Of a DNA stretch of 64,000 nucleotides, positions 55,026 to 63,783 are shown piece by piece. The notes below the pieces were generated by a model. That model did not search any database. It was given only the letters and a program-made list of their open reading frames with translations, and was not told the origin of the DNA. How positions within the stretch are numbered: the first letter of the stretch is position 1; every line of letters starts with the position of its first letter. Location of the stretch: NCBI GenBank assembly GCA_020026375.1, contig JAHHQN010000010.1, positions 1-64,000 of the forward strand, given 5' to 3'. The position numbers and the translations under genes are program-made. The stretch comes from Alistipes sp. (GTDB lineage Bacteria > Bacteroidota > Bacteroidia > Bacteroidales > Rikenellaceae).

Positions 55026-55706
55026 ATGAAGATACTGATTGTCGAAGATGAGCCTTCGTTGCGTGAGCTGATTCAACGCTCGCTGGAGAAGGAACGCTAT
55101 GTGGTGGAGTCGGCCGCCGACTTCAAGAGCGGATTGCAGAAAATCGAGGACTACGACTACGATTGCATTCTGCTCGACATCATGTTGCCCGACGGTGACG
55201 GCCTGTCGCTGCTCGAGAGATTGAAGGCGCTGCGCAAGCGCGAGAACGTGATTATCATCTCGGCCCGGGATTCGCTGGAGGACAAGGTGGCCGGTCTGGA
55301 GCTGGGGGCCGACGATTACCTTCCCAAACCCTTCCACATGGCCGAGCTGAACGCCCGCATCAGAAGTGTTCTTCGTCGCAACCACCGCGACGGAGAGATG
55401 GATATCCGTCTGGGCAACATACGCATCGTCCCCGACAGCTTCAAGGTCTATGTCGACGGGCGCGAGCTGGAACTCAACCGCAAGGAGTATGACATTCTGC
55501 ACTATTTTGTCACTCGTCCCGAGCGTGTGGTCAACAAAAGCACCCTCGCCGAATCGGTGTGGGGCGACCACATCGACCAGATTGACAACTTCGATTTCAT
55601 CTACGCGCAAGTCAAGAACCTGCGCCGGAAACTCAAGGAGGCCGGTGCCACCGCCACACTCAAGGCTGTCTACGGCTTCGGCTACAAGATGATTGTTGAA
55701 TCCTAA
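55026..55706 (+). CDS. OmpR family response regulator
   Basis: The 226-residue regulator has a receiver domain (residues 1-118: acidic pocket VEDE, phosphorylated Asp in LLDIMLPDGDG, Lys in YLPKPF) and a winged-helix DNA-binding domain (about 128-225: ELNRKEYDILHYFVTRPERVV, AQVKNLRRKL, VYGFGYKM). Its partner kinase starts 16 bases later. The two PepSY-like proteins behind the kinase are likely targets or sensors of this pair, by position only. Confidence 0.93.
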   Translation: MKILIVEDEPSLRELIQRSLEKERYVVESAADFKSGLQKIEDYDYDCILLDIMLPDGDGLSLLERLKALRKRENVIIISARDSLEDKVAGLELGADDYLPKPFHMAELNARIRSVLRRNHRDGEMDIRLGNIRIVPDSFKVYVDGRELELNRKEYDILHYFVTRPERVVNKSTLAESVWGDHIDQIDNFDFIYAQVKNLRRKLKEAGATATLKAVYGFGYKMIVES

Positions 55707-55722
55707 GCCCCCTCTTTCTTCC

Positions 55723-56997
55723 ATGAAACTGATATACCGCATGATTATCCGCATCGCCGTGATGCTGACCATCGTCCTCGGCGTGTGGTCGGTCTTTTTC
55801 TATGTGGCGATGATTGACGAGGTGAACGACGAGGTCGACGACTCGCTGGAGGACTACTCCGAGTATATCATCATCAGGGCGTTGGCCGGCGAGGAACTGC
55901 CCTCGAAGAACAACGGCTCCAACAACCAGTATTACCTGCGTGAGGTGAGCGCTGACTATGCCCGTCAGCGCAAGGCCATCACCTATGAGGATGCCATGAT
56001 CTACATCGAGGAGAAGTGCGAGACCGAGCCGGCGCGTATCCTCACCACCCTGTTCCAGAACAACGCCGGGGAGTTTTTCGAGTTGAGGGTGTTGGTGCCC
56101 ACCATCGAGAAGGACGACTTGCGGAGTGCCATTCTGGGCTGGATTGTCTTCCTCTACGGGGTGTTGCTGCTCACCATACTGCTCATTTCGGCCTGGCTAC
56201 TCCACCGCAGTCTGCGCCCCCTCTACAAACTGTTGGAGTGGCTCGACGACTATCGTATCGGCAAGGACAACGTGCCGCTGGACAATCCCACAGCCATCAC
56301 CGAGTTCCGTCGTCTCAACGAGGCGGCCCGCCGCAATGCCGCGCGCAGCGAACAGCTCTTCGAGCAGCAGAAACAGTTTATCGGCAACGCCTCGCACGAG
56401 ATGCAGACCCCGCTGGCAATCTGTCAGAACCGTCTGGAGATGCTCATCGAGGAGGAGTCGCTGTCGGAGCGTCAGCTGGAGGAGGTGGGCAAGACGCTCC
56501 GCACGCTGGAACACATCACCCGACTCAACAAGTCGCTGTTGCTGCTTTCGAAGATTGACAACGGCCAGTTTTCCGACCGTGTGCGCCTGTCGCTGGGGGA
56601 GGTGCTTCGCCGCTATGTCGACGACTACAAGGAGGTGTATGCCTACCGAAACCTCACACTGGAGGTGGTCGACGGGGGTGCCTTCGAGGTGGAGATGAAC
56701 GAGACGCTGGCGACCGTGCTGGTGACCAATCTGCTGAAAAACGCCTTTGTCCACAACTGCGACGGAGGACATATCCGCATAGAGATTACCCCCTCGTCAC
56801 TGACCTTCCGCAACAGCGGCGCGGAGGACGCCCTCGAGGCGGAGCATATCTTCGAACGCTTCTATCAGGGAACCCGCCGCGAGGGGTCCACCGGTCTGGG
56901 ACTGGCCATTGCCGACTCCATTTGCAAGCTGGAAGGGCTCGGTCTTAGGTATCGTTTCGAGGGGGGCGACCACTGTTTCGAGATTACGCTCAGATAG
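55723..56997 (+). CDS. Sensor histidine kinase
   Basis: The 424-residue inner-membrane kinase has two membrane helices (about residues 7-30 and 138-162) framing a periplasmic sensor, a short linker, the dimerisation domain with the phosphorylated His in GNASHEMQTPLAI, the N box LVTNLLKNAFVHN and a G2-like stretch GSTGLGLAIADSI. The G1 region reads LTFRNSGAEDALE, a shortened form. ATG 55723 begins the first helix. It pairs with the OmpR-type regulator directly upstream, and a terminator follows at 57022-57062. Confidence 0.9.
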   Translation: MKLIYRMIIRIAVMLTIVLGVWSVFFYVAMIDEVNDEVDDSLEDYSEYIIIRALAGEELPSKNNGSNNQYYLREVSADYARQRKAITYEDAMIYIEEKCETEPARILTTLFQNNAGEFFELRVLVPTIEKDDLRSAILGWIVFLYGVLLLTILLISAWLLHRSLRPLYKLLEWLDDYRIGKDNVPLDNPTAITEFRRLNEAARRNAARSEQLFEQQKQFIGNASHEMQTPLAICQNRLEMLIEEESLSERQLEEVGKTLRTLEHITRLNKSLLLLSKIDNGQFSDRVRLSLGEVLRRYVDDYKEVYAYRNLTLEVVDGGAFEVEMNETLATVLVTNLLKNAFVHNCDGGHIRIEITPSSLTFRNSGAEDALEAEHIFERFYQGTRREGSTGLGLAIADSICKLEGLGLRYRFEGGDHCFEITLR

Positions 56998-57021
56998 TTG
57001 CTCCGCCGTTTTGTTGTCTTG

Positions 57022-57062
57022 TGCCGCAATGCCGAATTATCGGGTATTGCGGCATGTTTTTT
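57022..57062 (+). terminator. Terminator of the two-component operon
   Basis: GCCGCAAT pairs with ATTGCGGC around an inner CCG/CGG stem and is followed by TGTTTTTT. It implies a separate promoter for the PepSY-like genes; CATCTTTG near 57160-57168 is a one-mismatch candidate. Confidence 0.75.
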
Positions 57063-57213
57063 GAGACAGGAGGGGTGTGGAGCATGGGTTGCGCCGAAAA
57101 AAATCGGCGGATTTTTCCAAAACGGTTGCCGATTCCCAAATCTTTTCAGAATCGCTGCCCATCTTTGCACCGTAAAAGAATTACTAACAATTTTAACACG
57201 ACGAAAAACGAAT

Positions 57214-57651
57214 ATGAAAAAGTTACTTGTTTTGCTGGCCTGCCTGTTTGCCACCCATACCCTTGTCAAAGCCGACAACGATAAACCCATTCAGGTGAGT
57301 CAGATGCCTCAGAAGGCACAGACTTTCATTCAGCAGCATTTCGGTGACTGCAAGGTGGCGATGGCCAAGATGGAGAGCGATTTCCTGCAGAAGAGCTACG
57401 ACGTGATTTTCACCAACGGCAACAAGGTGGAGTTTGACCGTCAGGGCGACTGGACCGATGTGGACTGCAAGTTTACTGTGGTTCCCGAGGCGATTGTTCC
57501 GGCAGCCATTCGCCGCTATGTGGCCGACAACTATCCCGATGCCACGATTGTGCAGATTGAGCTGGACCGCAGCAACTACGAGGTGCAACTGTCGAGCGGC
57601 TGGGAGTTGAAGTTCAACCCCGAGTTCCAGGTGATTGATATCGACAACTAA
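57214..57651 (+). CDS. Secreted PepSY-like protein (DUF2874 type)
   Basis: The 145-residue protein has a Sec signal peptide (MKKLLVLLACLFATHTLVKA) and two PepSY-like units (about residues 25-85 and 90-145) with the alternating pattern seen in Bacteroidota 'PepSY-like/putative beta-lactamase-inhibitor-like' proteins: VEFDRQGDWTDVDCKF and VPAAIRRYVADNYPDATIVQIEL. Such proteins are often encoded beside two-component systems. The ATG is chosen to start the signal peptide. A second, longer homologue follows after 27 bases. Function is not established. Confidence 0.85.
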   Translation: MKKLLVLLACLFATHTLVKADNDKPIQVSQMPQKAQTFIQQHFGDCKVAMAKMESDFLQKSYDVIFTNGNKVEFDRQGDWTDVDCKFTVVPEAIVPAAIRRYVADNYPDATIVQIELDRSNYEVQLSSGWELKFNPEFQVIDIDN

Positions 57652-57678
57652 TTATTAACCTTATAACTTGTAAAACAA

Positions 57679-58524
57679 ATGACAACCATGAATCTTGGAA
57701 AATATTTTCTGTTGATGGCTGTGGCCGTGACCGGTTTCCAGAGCTGTGACGACGATGACAATATGGCCTATGTGCCGGAGGCGTTGAAGGAGGCCTTCTC
57801 GCAGAAATATCCTTCGGTCCACAACGAGCGTTGGGTGACTCGCGGCAATTACTATGTGGCCGGCTTCAGCCAGCAGATGCAGGAGTCGTCGGCGTGGTTC
57901 ACCCCCGACGGCGAGTGGCAGATGACCGAGACCGACATCTCCTATGCCGCACTTCCTGCGCCCGTGAAGAGTGCCTTCGAGGGCAGCGAGTATGCGCGTT
58001 GGGAGGTCGACGACATCGACCGTCTGGAGCGTCTGAATCTCGAGACCGTGTATGTGGTGGAGGTGGAATCGGGCGAGCGCGAGATGGACTTGTACTACTC
58101 GGCCGGCGGAGTCCTCATCAAGAGCGAGATAGACACCGACGACGACTCGGCGCACTACCTGCCGATGGCATTGCCCGAAGTGGTGAAACAGTTTGTCGAG
58201 GAGCATTATCCCGGTGCGCTGGTGGCCGAGGTGGAGCGTGAGCACGGCCGTCTGGAGGTGGATATCCTCCATGAGCGTGTCGGCAAGGAGCTGACCTTCG
58301 GTGTCGACAACAACTGGCTGCGCACCTCATGGGAGGTGGCCGTTGCGACACTGCCTGCCAAGGTGACCCAGGCCATTTCCCAAGCTCCCCAATATACAGG
58401 TTACCACATCGATGAGGCTGACTTTGTGGAGACTCCCGAGGGTGATTTCTATGAATTGGAACTCGAAAAGGGCGAGTCTGAAATCAAGGTAAAAGTCACG
58501 GCCGAGGGCGAACTGATGGCATAG
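57679..58524 (+). CDS. PepSY-like lipoprotein with repeated units
   Basis: The 281-residue protein begins with a lipoprotein-type signal (Cys near residue 23 in FQSCDDDD) and an acidic tail after it. It holds about three to four PepSY-like units, each built as a helix (ALKEAFSQKYPSV, PAPVKSAFEGSEY, PEVVKQFVEEHYPGA, PAKVTQAISQAPQ) followed by strands with a Trp or Glu-rich pattern. An alternative start three codons later (57688) is possible. It follows the shorter PepSY-like gene and probably shares its transcript. It is likely an envelope sensor or inhibitor, but this is inference. Confidence 0.83.
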   Translation: MTTMNLGKYFLLMAVAVTGFQSCDDDDNMAYVPEALKEAFSQKYPSVHNERWVTRGNYYVAGFSQQMQESSAWFTPDGEWQMTETDISYAALPAPVKSAFEGSEYARWEVDDIDRLERLNLETVYVVEVESGEREMDLYYSAGGVLIKSEIDTDDDSAHYLPMALPEVVKQFVEEHYPGALVAEVEREHGRLEVDILHERVGKELTFGVDNNWLRTSWEVAVATLPAKVTQAISQAPQYTGYHIDEADFVETPEGDFYELELEKGESEIKVKVTAEGELMA

Positions 58525-58548
58525 ATCGTCCCTGTGTCGGGAAAATGG

Positions 58549-58584
58549 GAAAGCGGAGATAATCATTTGATTATCTCCGCTTTC
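58549..58584 (+). terminator. Terminator of the PepSY-like genes
   Basis: A 16-base-pair perfect stem with a four-base loop lies 25 bases after the stop; the T-run is weak (CTTTCTGCTT). It may also act for the converging metallophosphoesterase gene. Confidence 0.65.
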
Positions 58585-58627
58585 TGCTTGTTCGTAAGTC
58601 CTGACGGACCGCCGATGGTGTCGCACG

Positions 58628-59581
58628 CTATCGTTTGAGCGATTTGGAGTAGTAGGGACCCACCACCTCGTAGTTGCCTTCGCCGTCCGTCCAGCGGCAG
58701 GTGGCAATCACGATGTTGTCGCCCTTGAGTCTTACGACGGCAAACGAACCCTTCCCGTCCTCGTCGGGCCAAGCATTGTTGACCTGGTAGATCTTATGAG
58801 AGCGGTATTTCTGAATACTCGGCTCGTGGGTGTGACCCACGAGGAAGGCAGCCAGGTTGTAACGGTCGAGCACATCGAACAGCGCCTCGCGTTCCTCTTC
58901 CGTCCACCAGCCCAAGGCCCACTCGTCGAATCCGTAGTGCTGGATATAGACCACGGGATTACCCTCGGAAGCATATTTGGTCAAATCCTCGGCCAGCCAC
59001 TTCATGTTGCTCTCGCAATAGCCCGTGTCGCCCGAGTAACGGTGGGCCTGAATGAAATGCACGTCACCCACATTCCACGAATAGCTGCGGCTTTCGGGGT
59101 GGAGGTTGAGAATCTTGCCTTCGGAGAGTTTCTGCTGCAACAGGGAGTCGAGCAGACGCAGGTTGAGCATGCGGCCTTCGATGTTACGCACCGAATCCTG
59201 CGAGAAGGGGTCGATGTCGTGGTTGCCGTAGCCGGGATAGACGTCGTAGTGAATCTGTTTGTCGCCCTCGCCGCGGGTATAGCGGGAGAAATACATGTCG
59301 TGGATCACGGGCAGTGCCTTGTCGAACATGTCGCCGGCCACCGTCACGCCGTCGAGATGTTCCACCACCCCCATGTCGATACCGCCGGTCTTGGCGGGAT
59401 CCACACGGAACTGCCCCTCCAGACGGTTCAGCGCACGGACATGGTAATACTGGTCGGTCTCGGGAGGAAGATCGAAATGGAGGTCGGCCACGACAGCAAC
59501 GGTGACATCACGTTCGGGACGGTTGTCTGCACACGAAATGCCGCACAGAAGAGCCATCAACGGCAAAATAATTTTTTTCAT
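58628..59581 (-). CDS. Metallophosphoesterase, exported lipoprotein
   Basis: The 317-residue protein has a lipoprotein signal (Cys near 17 in CGISCADN) and a calcineurin-like phosphoesterase fold with its metal ligands: VVADLHFD, VTVAGDMFDK, YGNHD, and late His residues in VYIQHYGFD and LVGHTHEP. Members cleave phosphomono- or diesters; GPI-type or phospholipid targets are known for some exported relatives, but the substrate here is unknown. A one-mismatch -7 element (TATCTTTA on the minus strand) precedes the start. It stands alone. Confidence 0.88.
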   Translation of the reverse strand: MKKIILPLMALLCGISCADNRPERDVTVAVVADLHFDLPPETDQYYHVRALNRLEGQFRVDPAKTGGIDMGVVEHLDGVTVAGDMFDKALPVIHDMYFSRYTRGEGDKQIHYDVYPGYGNHDIDPFSQDSVRNIEGRMLNLRLLDSLLQQKLSEGKILNLHPESRSYSWNVGDVHFIQAHRYSGDTGYCESNMKWLAEDLTKYASEGNPVVYIQHYGFDEWALGWWTEEEREALFDVLDRYNLAAFLVGHTHEPSIQKYRSHKIYQVNNAWPDEDGKGSFAVVRLKGDNIVIATCRWTDGEGNYEVVGPYYSKSLKR

Positions 59582-59690
59582 ATCGGATAAGTTTAAGTTT
59601 GGATTTGAAGTAAAGATATTAAAAAAAATGTTTTACTCCAAGCCCTGCATTCCGAATTTCGTCATACGGCCCAGATTAGCCGCGATAGAG

Positions 59691-59731
59691 GCAAGGACTG
59701 AAATCCGCGGATTTCAGTCCTTGCCCGTTTT
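59691..59731 (+). terminator. Perfect hairpin with plus-strand T-run between helicase and phosphoesterase genes
   Basis: A 34-base perfect palindrome at 59691-59724 is followed on the plus strand by CCG and seven T residues. Both neighbouring genes run on the minus strand, where the hairpin follows the helicase stop directly but lacks a downstream U-run. Confidence 0.6.
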
Positions 59732-59732
59732 T

Positions 59733-61958
59733 TTAGTGATAGGAGTCGAAGAGCTGCGAAGAGTCGGAGTAGGAGAGCAGAATGCGCATCACCTCATCGC
59801 CGTACCGCTCCATGAACACCTTGCCTATGCCCTTTATGGCCTTCAGCTCCGCAGGGGTCGAGGGCAGGGTGTTGGCAATGGCAATGAGCGGCTTCTGGTG
59901 GAGAATGACATAGGGCGGCACCTGCAACTCCGAAGCCTTGTCGTATCGCCACTGGCGCAGTTGCTCGAAGAGTTCGCGATGCTCGATTTCGGTCTCCTCG
60001 TCGTTCTCGGAGGAGGAATCCTCGTCACCGCTTCCCAACCCTTTGCCGGCCTTTTGCGAGGAGGCCAGTTCGGCAAAGTCCTTGTCGGGGTGCCTTACGG
60101 CCTTGTCCCACAACACCATCAGCTGCTCGGCCGTACGTTCGGGAATCTCCACCGACAACTCGGAGCGTTCACGTTGGAAACTCTCCATGTCGAAGCCCCG
60201 AAGGGTGTGGTGCCAGATGAAGAGCCGGGCAAAGAGGGCTTCGGTGAAGTTGGTGAAATATTGGCGGTTGAGCTTTTTCTTGCTCTTGTCGTCGAAATCC
60301 GTCGTGGCGGCCACCTTGACCAGCGGCAGGAGCAGTTCGGCACCCTTCTCCGAAAAATATTCCGAAGCCTTGCGCACCCGCTCCTGCAGATATTCCGAAG
60401 TGAGGTAGTCGTCGCCCACAATGCGGTCGAGCGACAGCGCGAACCTGCGTCCCACGTCGGCCAGCTCCTTCAGGGGTTGTTCTGCCTCGGTCCACTGCGT
60501 GAGGGCGCGAGTGAAGAGTCCCTCGAAGGTGAAGCGGATAAATTTGAGGTAGGTGTAGTAGTACCTCTGGAGTTGCGAGAGGTCGTAGAGGTCCTTGAGC
60601 CGACTGCGGTAGTACTCCCTGCGGTCGCGCTCCAGATCTTCGGGTGTGGGTTGTGAGGTGGTCACGAAGTCCGAAAATTCGTCGACCCTCAAGTCCTCGA
60701 TGATGGAGTGGGGCGAAATTTTCTGACGCAGGACGATACCCTCCAGCGTGCGGCAGCGGCTCAGGGCCACATACACCTGTCCGTGGGTGAACGAGCGGCC
60801 GGCATCGATGACCGCCCGGTCGAAGGTCAGTCCCTGACTTTTGTGTATGGTGATGGCCCATGCCGTCTTGAGCGGATACTGAGTGAAGAGTCCGTCGACG
60901 GCCGACACGATTTCTTTGGTCTCCTCGTTGATTTCGTATTTCAGATTCTCCCACGGCAGCGGCTCCACATCAATCTCCTCGCCGTCGGGCAGTGTGACGC
61001 GGATATGGCTGTTGCCGATGTCGGTCACCTTGCCCAGTGTGCCGTTGACGTAGCATCTCTCGGGCGAGGGGTCGTTCTTGGTGAACATCACCTGCGCCCC
61101 CTTCTTGAGTACCAGCTCCACATCTTGGGGATACATGCTTTCGGGGAAGTTGCCCTCGATGGTGGCGCGGAAGGAGTATTCCGGCGAGTCGATGGCCCGG
61201 AGGCGGGAGTCGTTGATGTCGCGAGCGGCGTAGTTGTGGGTACAGAGGGTGATGCAGCCGTCGGGTGCATCGTAGTCGGGTCGGTAGCGCTCGTTGAGGC
61301 GTGAGAGCAGCGACGGAGTCATGCGGTTCTGCCTTACCGCCGCCAGAATGTCGATGAATTCGGAGTTGTTCTGACGGTAGATGGTCGACAGTTCGACCAG
61401 ACGGTAGGGGTGGGTCTTCAACACCTTGGCATCGAAGAAGTAGGGCGAGTCGTAATAGCGGCGCATCACCTGCCACTCCTCGTCGCGCACCACGGGCGAG
61501 AGTTGCTGCACATCGCCAATCATCAGCACCTGCACACCGCCGAAGGGGCGGTCGCTGTGGCGCATCTTGCGCAGCAGGATGTCCAGCTCGTCCATGATGT
61601 CGGCGCGCAGCATGCTCACCTCGTCGATAATCATCAGGTCGATGGCGCGAATGATTTTCAGCTTCTTCTTGTGGAATTTGTAGCGTCCCTGTCGGTCGTG
61701 GGCCTGCACATGTTCGAACTCGGGCAGAAAGAGTCCGAAGGGCAGCTGGAAGAAGGAGTGGAGGGTGACACCTCCGGCATTGATGGCGGCCACGCCTGTC
61801 GGAGCCAGCACGATTTTGCGCTTGGGACACTCGTCGACCACCCGTTTGAGGAAGGTGGTCTTGCCGGTTCCGGCCTTACCGGTCAAAAAGATGTTCATGG
61901 AGGTCTGCGTGACATATTTCCACGCCAGCTCCAGCTCCTTGTTCTGCTCCAGATTCAT
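59733..61958 (-). CDS. Pif1/RecD-like DNA helicase with C-terminal HRDC domain
   Basis: The 741-residue cytoplasmic helicase is of superfamily 1B: Walker A LTGKAGTGKTTFLK, Walker B LMIIDEVSML, the GDVQQLSPV motif III, STIYRQNNSEFI, and the C-terminal TIHKSQGLTFDRAVID and YVALSRCRTLEG motifs. Residues about 665-735 form an HRDC domain (WRYDKASELQVPPYVILHQK, LKAIKGIGKVFMERYG), as in RecQ helicases, after a Ser/Glu-rich linker. It probably unwinds 5'-3' at stalled forks or structured DNA. ATG 61958 (MNLEQ) is chosen over an upstream in-frame ATG that lacks conserved residues. Confidence 0.92.
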   Translation of the reverse strand: MNLEQNKELELAWKYVTQTSMNIFLTGKAGTGKTTFLKRVVDECPKRKIVLAPTGVAAINAGGVTLHSFFQLPFGLFLPEFEHVQAHDRQGRYKFHKKKLKIIRAIDLMIIDEVSMLRADIMDELDILLRKMRHSDRPFGGVQVLMIGDVQQLSPVVRDEEWQVMRRYYDSPYFFDAKVLKTHPYRLVELSTIYRQNNSEFIDILAAVRQNRMTPSLLSRLNERYRPDYDAPDGCITLCTHNYAARDINDSRLRAIDSPEYSFRATIEGNFPESMYPQDVELVLKKGAQVMFTKNDPSPERCYVNGTLGKVTDIGNSHIRVTLPDGEEIDVEPLPWENLKYEINEETKEIVSAVDGLFTQYPLKTAWAITIHKSQGLTFDRAVIDAGRSFTHGQVYVALSRCRTLEGIVLRQKISPHSIIEDLRVDEFSDFVTTSQPTPEDLERDRREYYRSRLKDLYDLSQLQRYYYTYLKFIRFTFEGLFTRALTQWTEAEQPLKELADVGRRFALSLDRIVGDDYLTSEYLQERVRKASEYFSEKGAELLLPLVKVAATTDFDDKSKKKLNRQYFTNFTEALFARLFIWHHTLRGFDMESFQRERSELSVEIPERTAEQLMVLWDKAVRHPDKDFAELASSQKAGKGLGSGDEDSSSENDEETEIEHRELFEQLRQWRYDKASELQVPPYVILHQKPLIAIANTLPSTPAELKAIKGIGKVFMERYGDEVMRILLSYSDSSQLFDSYH

Positions 61959-62357
61959 AGATTCAAGCGAAATTAAAACCCTCAAAGGTACGAATTTTTG
62001 GGCGGATATCAGCCCCGAGGGGTGAAAAATCCCCGACTTGCAGGTCGGTGCATCGGGTGGGGATACTCACCTGAGGGGACGATTTATATTTCCGTTTCGT
62101 GTTGTGAATGTCGGTGGAAAAGCGTATTTTTGCAGCCGGAAAATAACTGTCGTGTGCCGTTGCAGAGGACTCTCCAACGGGCAAATTGACAGTGGGTTAG
62201 GTGATAAATGGCTGTGAACCAGCGGGTGGGGTGTCTCGAGTCGGGGTGTTGAAATCCTTGCCGCGGGACTTTCCTTCCAAAACGGAGATTTGCGGCCGAT
62301 TGTCGGAAAAGGGAACTCCTCCTCCGACTCCGATTAGGGTTAGGTAACTGATAGAAA
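61959..62357. other. Divergent region between helicase and MATE genes with a long leader
   Basis: The region carries the MATE promoter at 62102-62132 and about 220 bases of predicted leader. I compared it by eye with cobalamin, TPP and FMN riboswitch cores and saw no match. Small stems such as CCGTTG/CAACGG (about 62158-62180) are present. No gene. Confidence 0.5.
62102..62132 (+). promoter_or_regulatory. Promoter of the MATE gene
   Basis: TTG at 62102-62104 and TATTTTTG (then CA) at 62125-62132 are 20 bases apart, a full Bacteroidota promoter. The start near 62139 gives a leader of about 219 bases, long for this window. Confidence 0.65.
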
Positions 62358-63722
62358 ATGGCGCATGTAAAAGAGATGACAGCCGGTAAACCGCTGCATC
62401 TGATTCTGAACTTCACGATTCCCCTCGTTCTGGGAAATCTTCTGCAACAGACCTATTCGCTCATCGATGCGGCCATCGTGGGCCGCTATCTGGGCATCAA
62501 CGCTCTGGCGGCCGTGGGTGCGAGTGCCTCGGTGATGTTTCTCATTCTGGGCTTCTGCGGCGGCTGCAGTGCCGGATTCGGTATCCCCATCGCGCAGCGG
62601 TTCGGTGCCCGGGACTATGTGACCATGCGCCGTCTGGTGGCCGTGAGTCTGAAGTTGAGCGGTGCGCTCTCGGTGGGCATTGCCATCGTCACGGGACTGT
62701 TGTGTGCCTCCATTCTGGAGTGGATGCGTACCCCTCGGCTGATTATGGACGATGCCTACATCTACCTGCTGATTACTTTCCTCGGCATACCTGCCACCTT
62801 CTTCTATAACCAGTTGTCGAGCATCATTCGTGCCTTGGGCGACAGCCGTACGCCGTTTCTGTTCCTGCTGCTGGCCACGGTGATGAATATCCTGCTCGAC
62901 CTGTTGTGCATCATCGTGCTGGGGTGGGGTGTCGGTGGAGCGGCTGTGGCCACTGTCGTGTCGCAGGGCTTCTCCGCGCTGCTCTGCTACCGCTACATGT
63001 ACCGCAAGTATCCCATTCTGCGTACCGATGCCGAAGACCGCCGTTTCCGTCCCGAACTGGCGCGCGAACTGCTGATGACGGGTGCGCCCATGGGACTGCA
63101 GTTCTCCATCACGGCTATCGGCAGCATCATGCTGCAAAGCTCCAACAATGCGTTGGGTACGGTGTGTGTGGCGGCCTTCACGGCAGGCATGCGCATCAAG
63201 ATGGTCTTCCTCTGCATGCTGGAGAGCATCGGTGTGACGATGGCTACCTACGCCGGACAGAACTACGGTGCCGGGAAACCCGAACGCATCTGGCAGGGTG
63301 TGCGCTCGGCCGGAAAAATCATGCTGGTTTATGTCATGGTCATCAACTTCATCTTGTGGAACTACTCCGAGGAGTTCGCCATGCTGTTCATGGAGTCGTC
63401 GCAGACCGACATCATCGACAAGACGGCGCAGTATCTCCACATCACGGCGGTGTTCTATCCCGTGCTGGGCAGCCTCTGTATCCTCCGCTACTCGATTCAG
63501 GGGGCGGGCTTCACACAGTTTGCCATGTTGTCGGGGGTGTTCGAGATGGTGGCGCGCGGACTGGTCAGCGTGGTGGCCGTGCCGCTGTGGGGCTATGCGG
63601 CGGTTTGCTTCGGCGATCCCACGGCCTGGATTTTTGCCAACATCTTCCTCATTCCGGCCTTCGGTTATGTCTATCGCAAGCTGTGCCGTCGGCTGGTGAC
63701 CCGCGAAAATCAGGAGATTTGA
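62358..63722 (+). CDS. MATE family efflux transporter
   Basis: The 454-residue inner-membrane protein has twelve hydrophobic segments in two halves and the family layout: PLVLGNLLQQTYSLIDAAIVGRYLG at helix 1-2 and AAFTAGMRIKMVFLCMLESIGVTMATYAGQNYGAG-like motif at helix 7-8 (YAGQNYGAG). It would export cationic drugs or metabolites by proton or sodium exchange (NorM/DinF-like). It is monocistronic with a strong promoter and long leader. Substrate unknown. Confidence 0.92.
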   Translation: MAHVKEMTAGKPLHLILNFTIPLVLGNLLQQTYSLIDAAIVGRYLGINALAAVGASASVMFLILGFCGGCSAGFGIPIAQRFGARDYVTMRRLVAVSLKLSGALSVGIAIVTGLLCASILEWMRTPRLIMDDAYIYLLITFLGIPATFFYNQLSSIIRALGDSRTPFLFLLLATVMNILLDLLCIIVLGWGVGGAAVATVVSQGFSALLCYRYMYRKYPILRTDAEDRRFRPELARELLMTGAPMGLQFSITAIGSIMLQSSNNALGTVCVAAFTAGMRIKMVFLCMLESIGVTMATYAGQNYGAGKPERIWQGVRSAGKIMLVYVMVINFILWNYSEEFAMLFMESSQTDIIDKTAQYLHITAVFYPVLGSLCILRYSIQGAGFTQFAMLSGVFEMVARGLVSVVAVPLWGYAAVCFGDPTAWIFANIFLIPAFGYVYRKLCRRLVTRENQEI

Positions 63723-63754
63723 CGGCGAGATTCTTCATAATAGGAATTTATTCA

Positions 63755-63762
63755 TATTTTTG
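63755..63762 (+). promoter_or_regulatory. -7 promoter element of the fimbrillin-like gene
   Basis: TATTTTTG is a full TAnnTTTG match 21 bases before the ATG at 63784. Confidence 0.5.
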
Positions 63763-63783
63763 TCGCCAATATTTTTTACATCA

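Noticed and set aside
62139..62357. Known riboswitch in the MATE leader
   Set aside because: No cobalamin, TPP or FMN core could be matched by eye; left as an unexplained leader.
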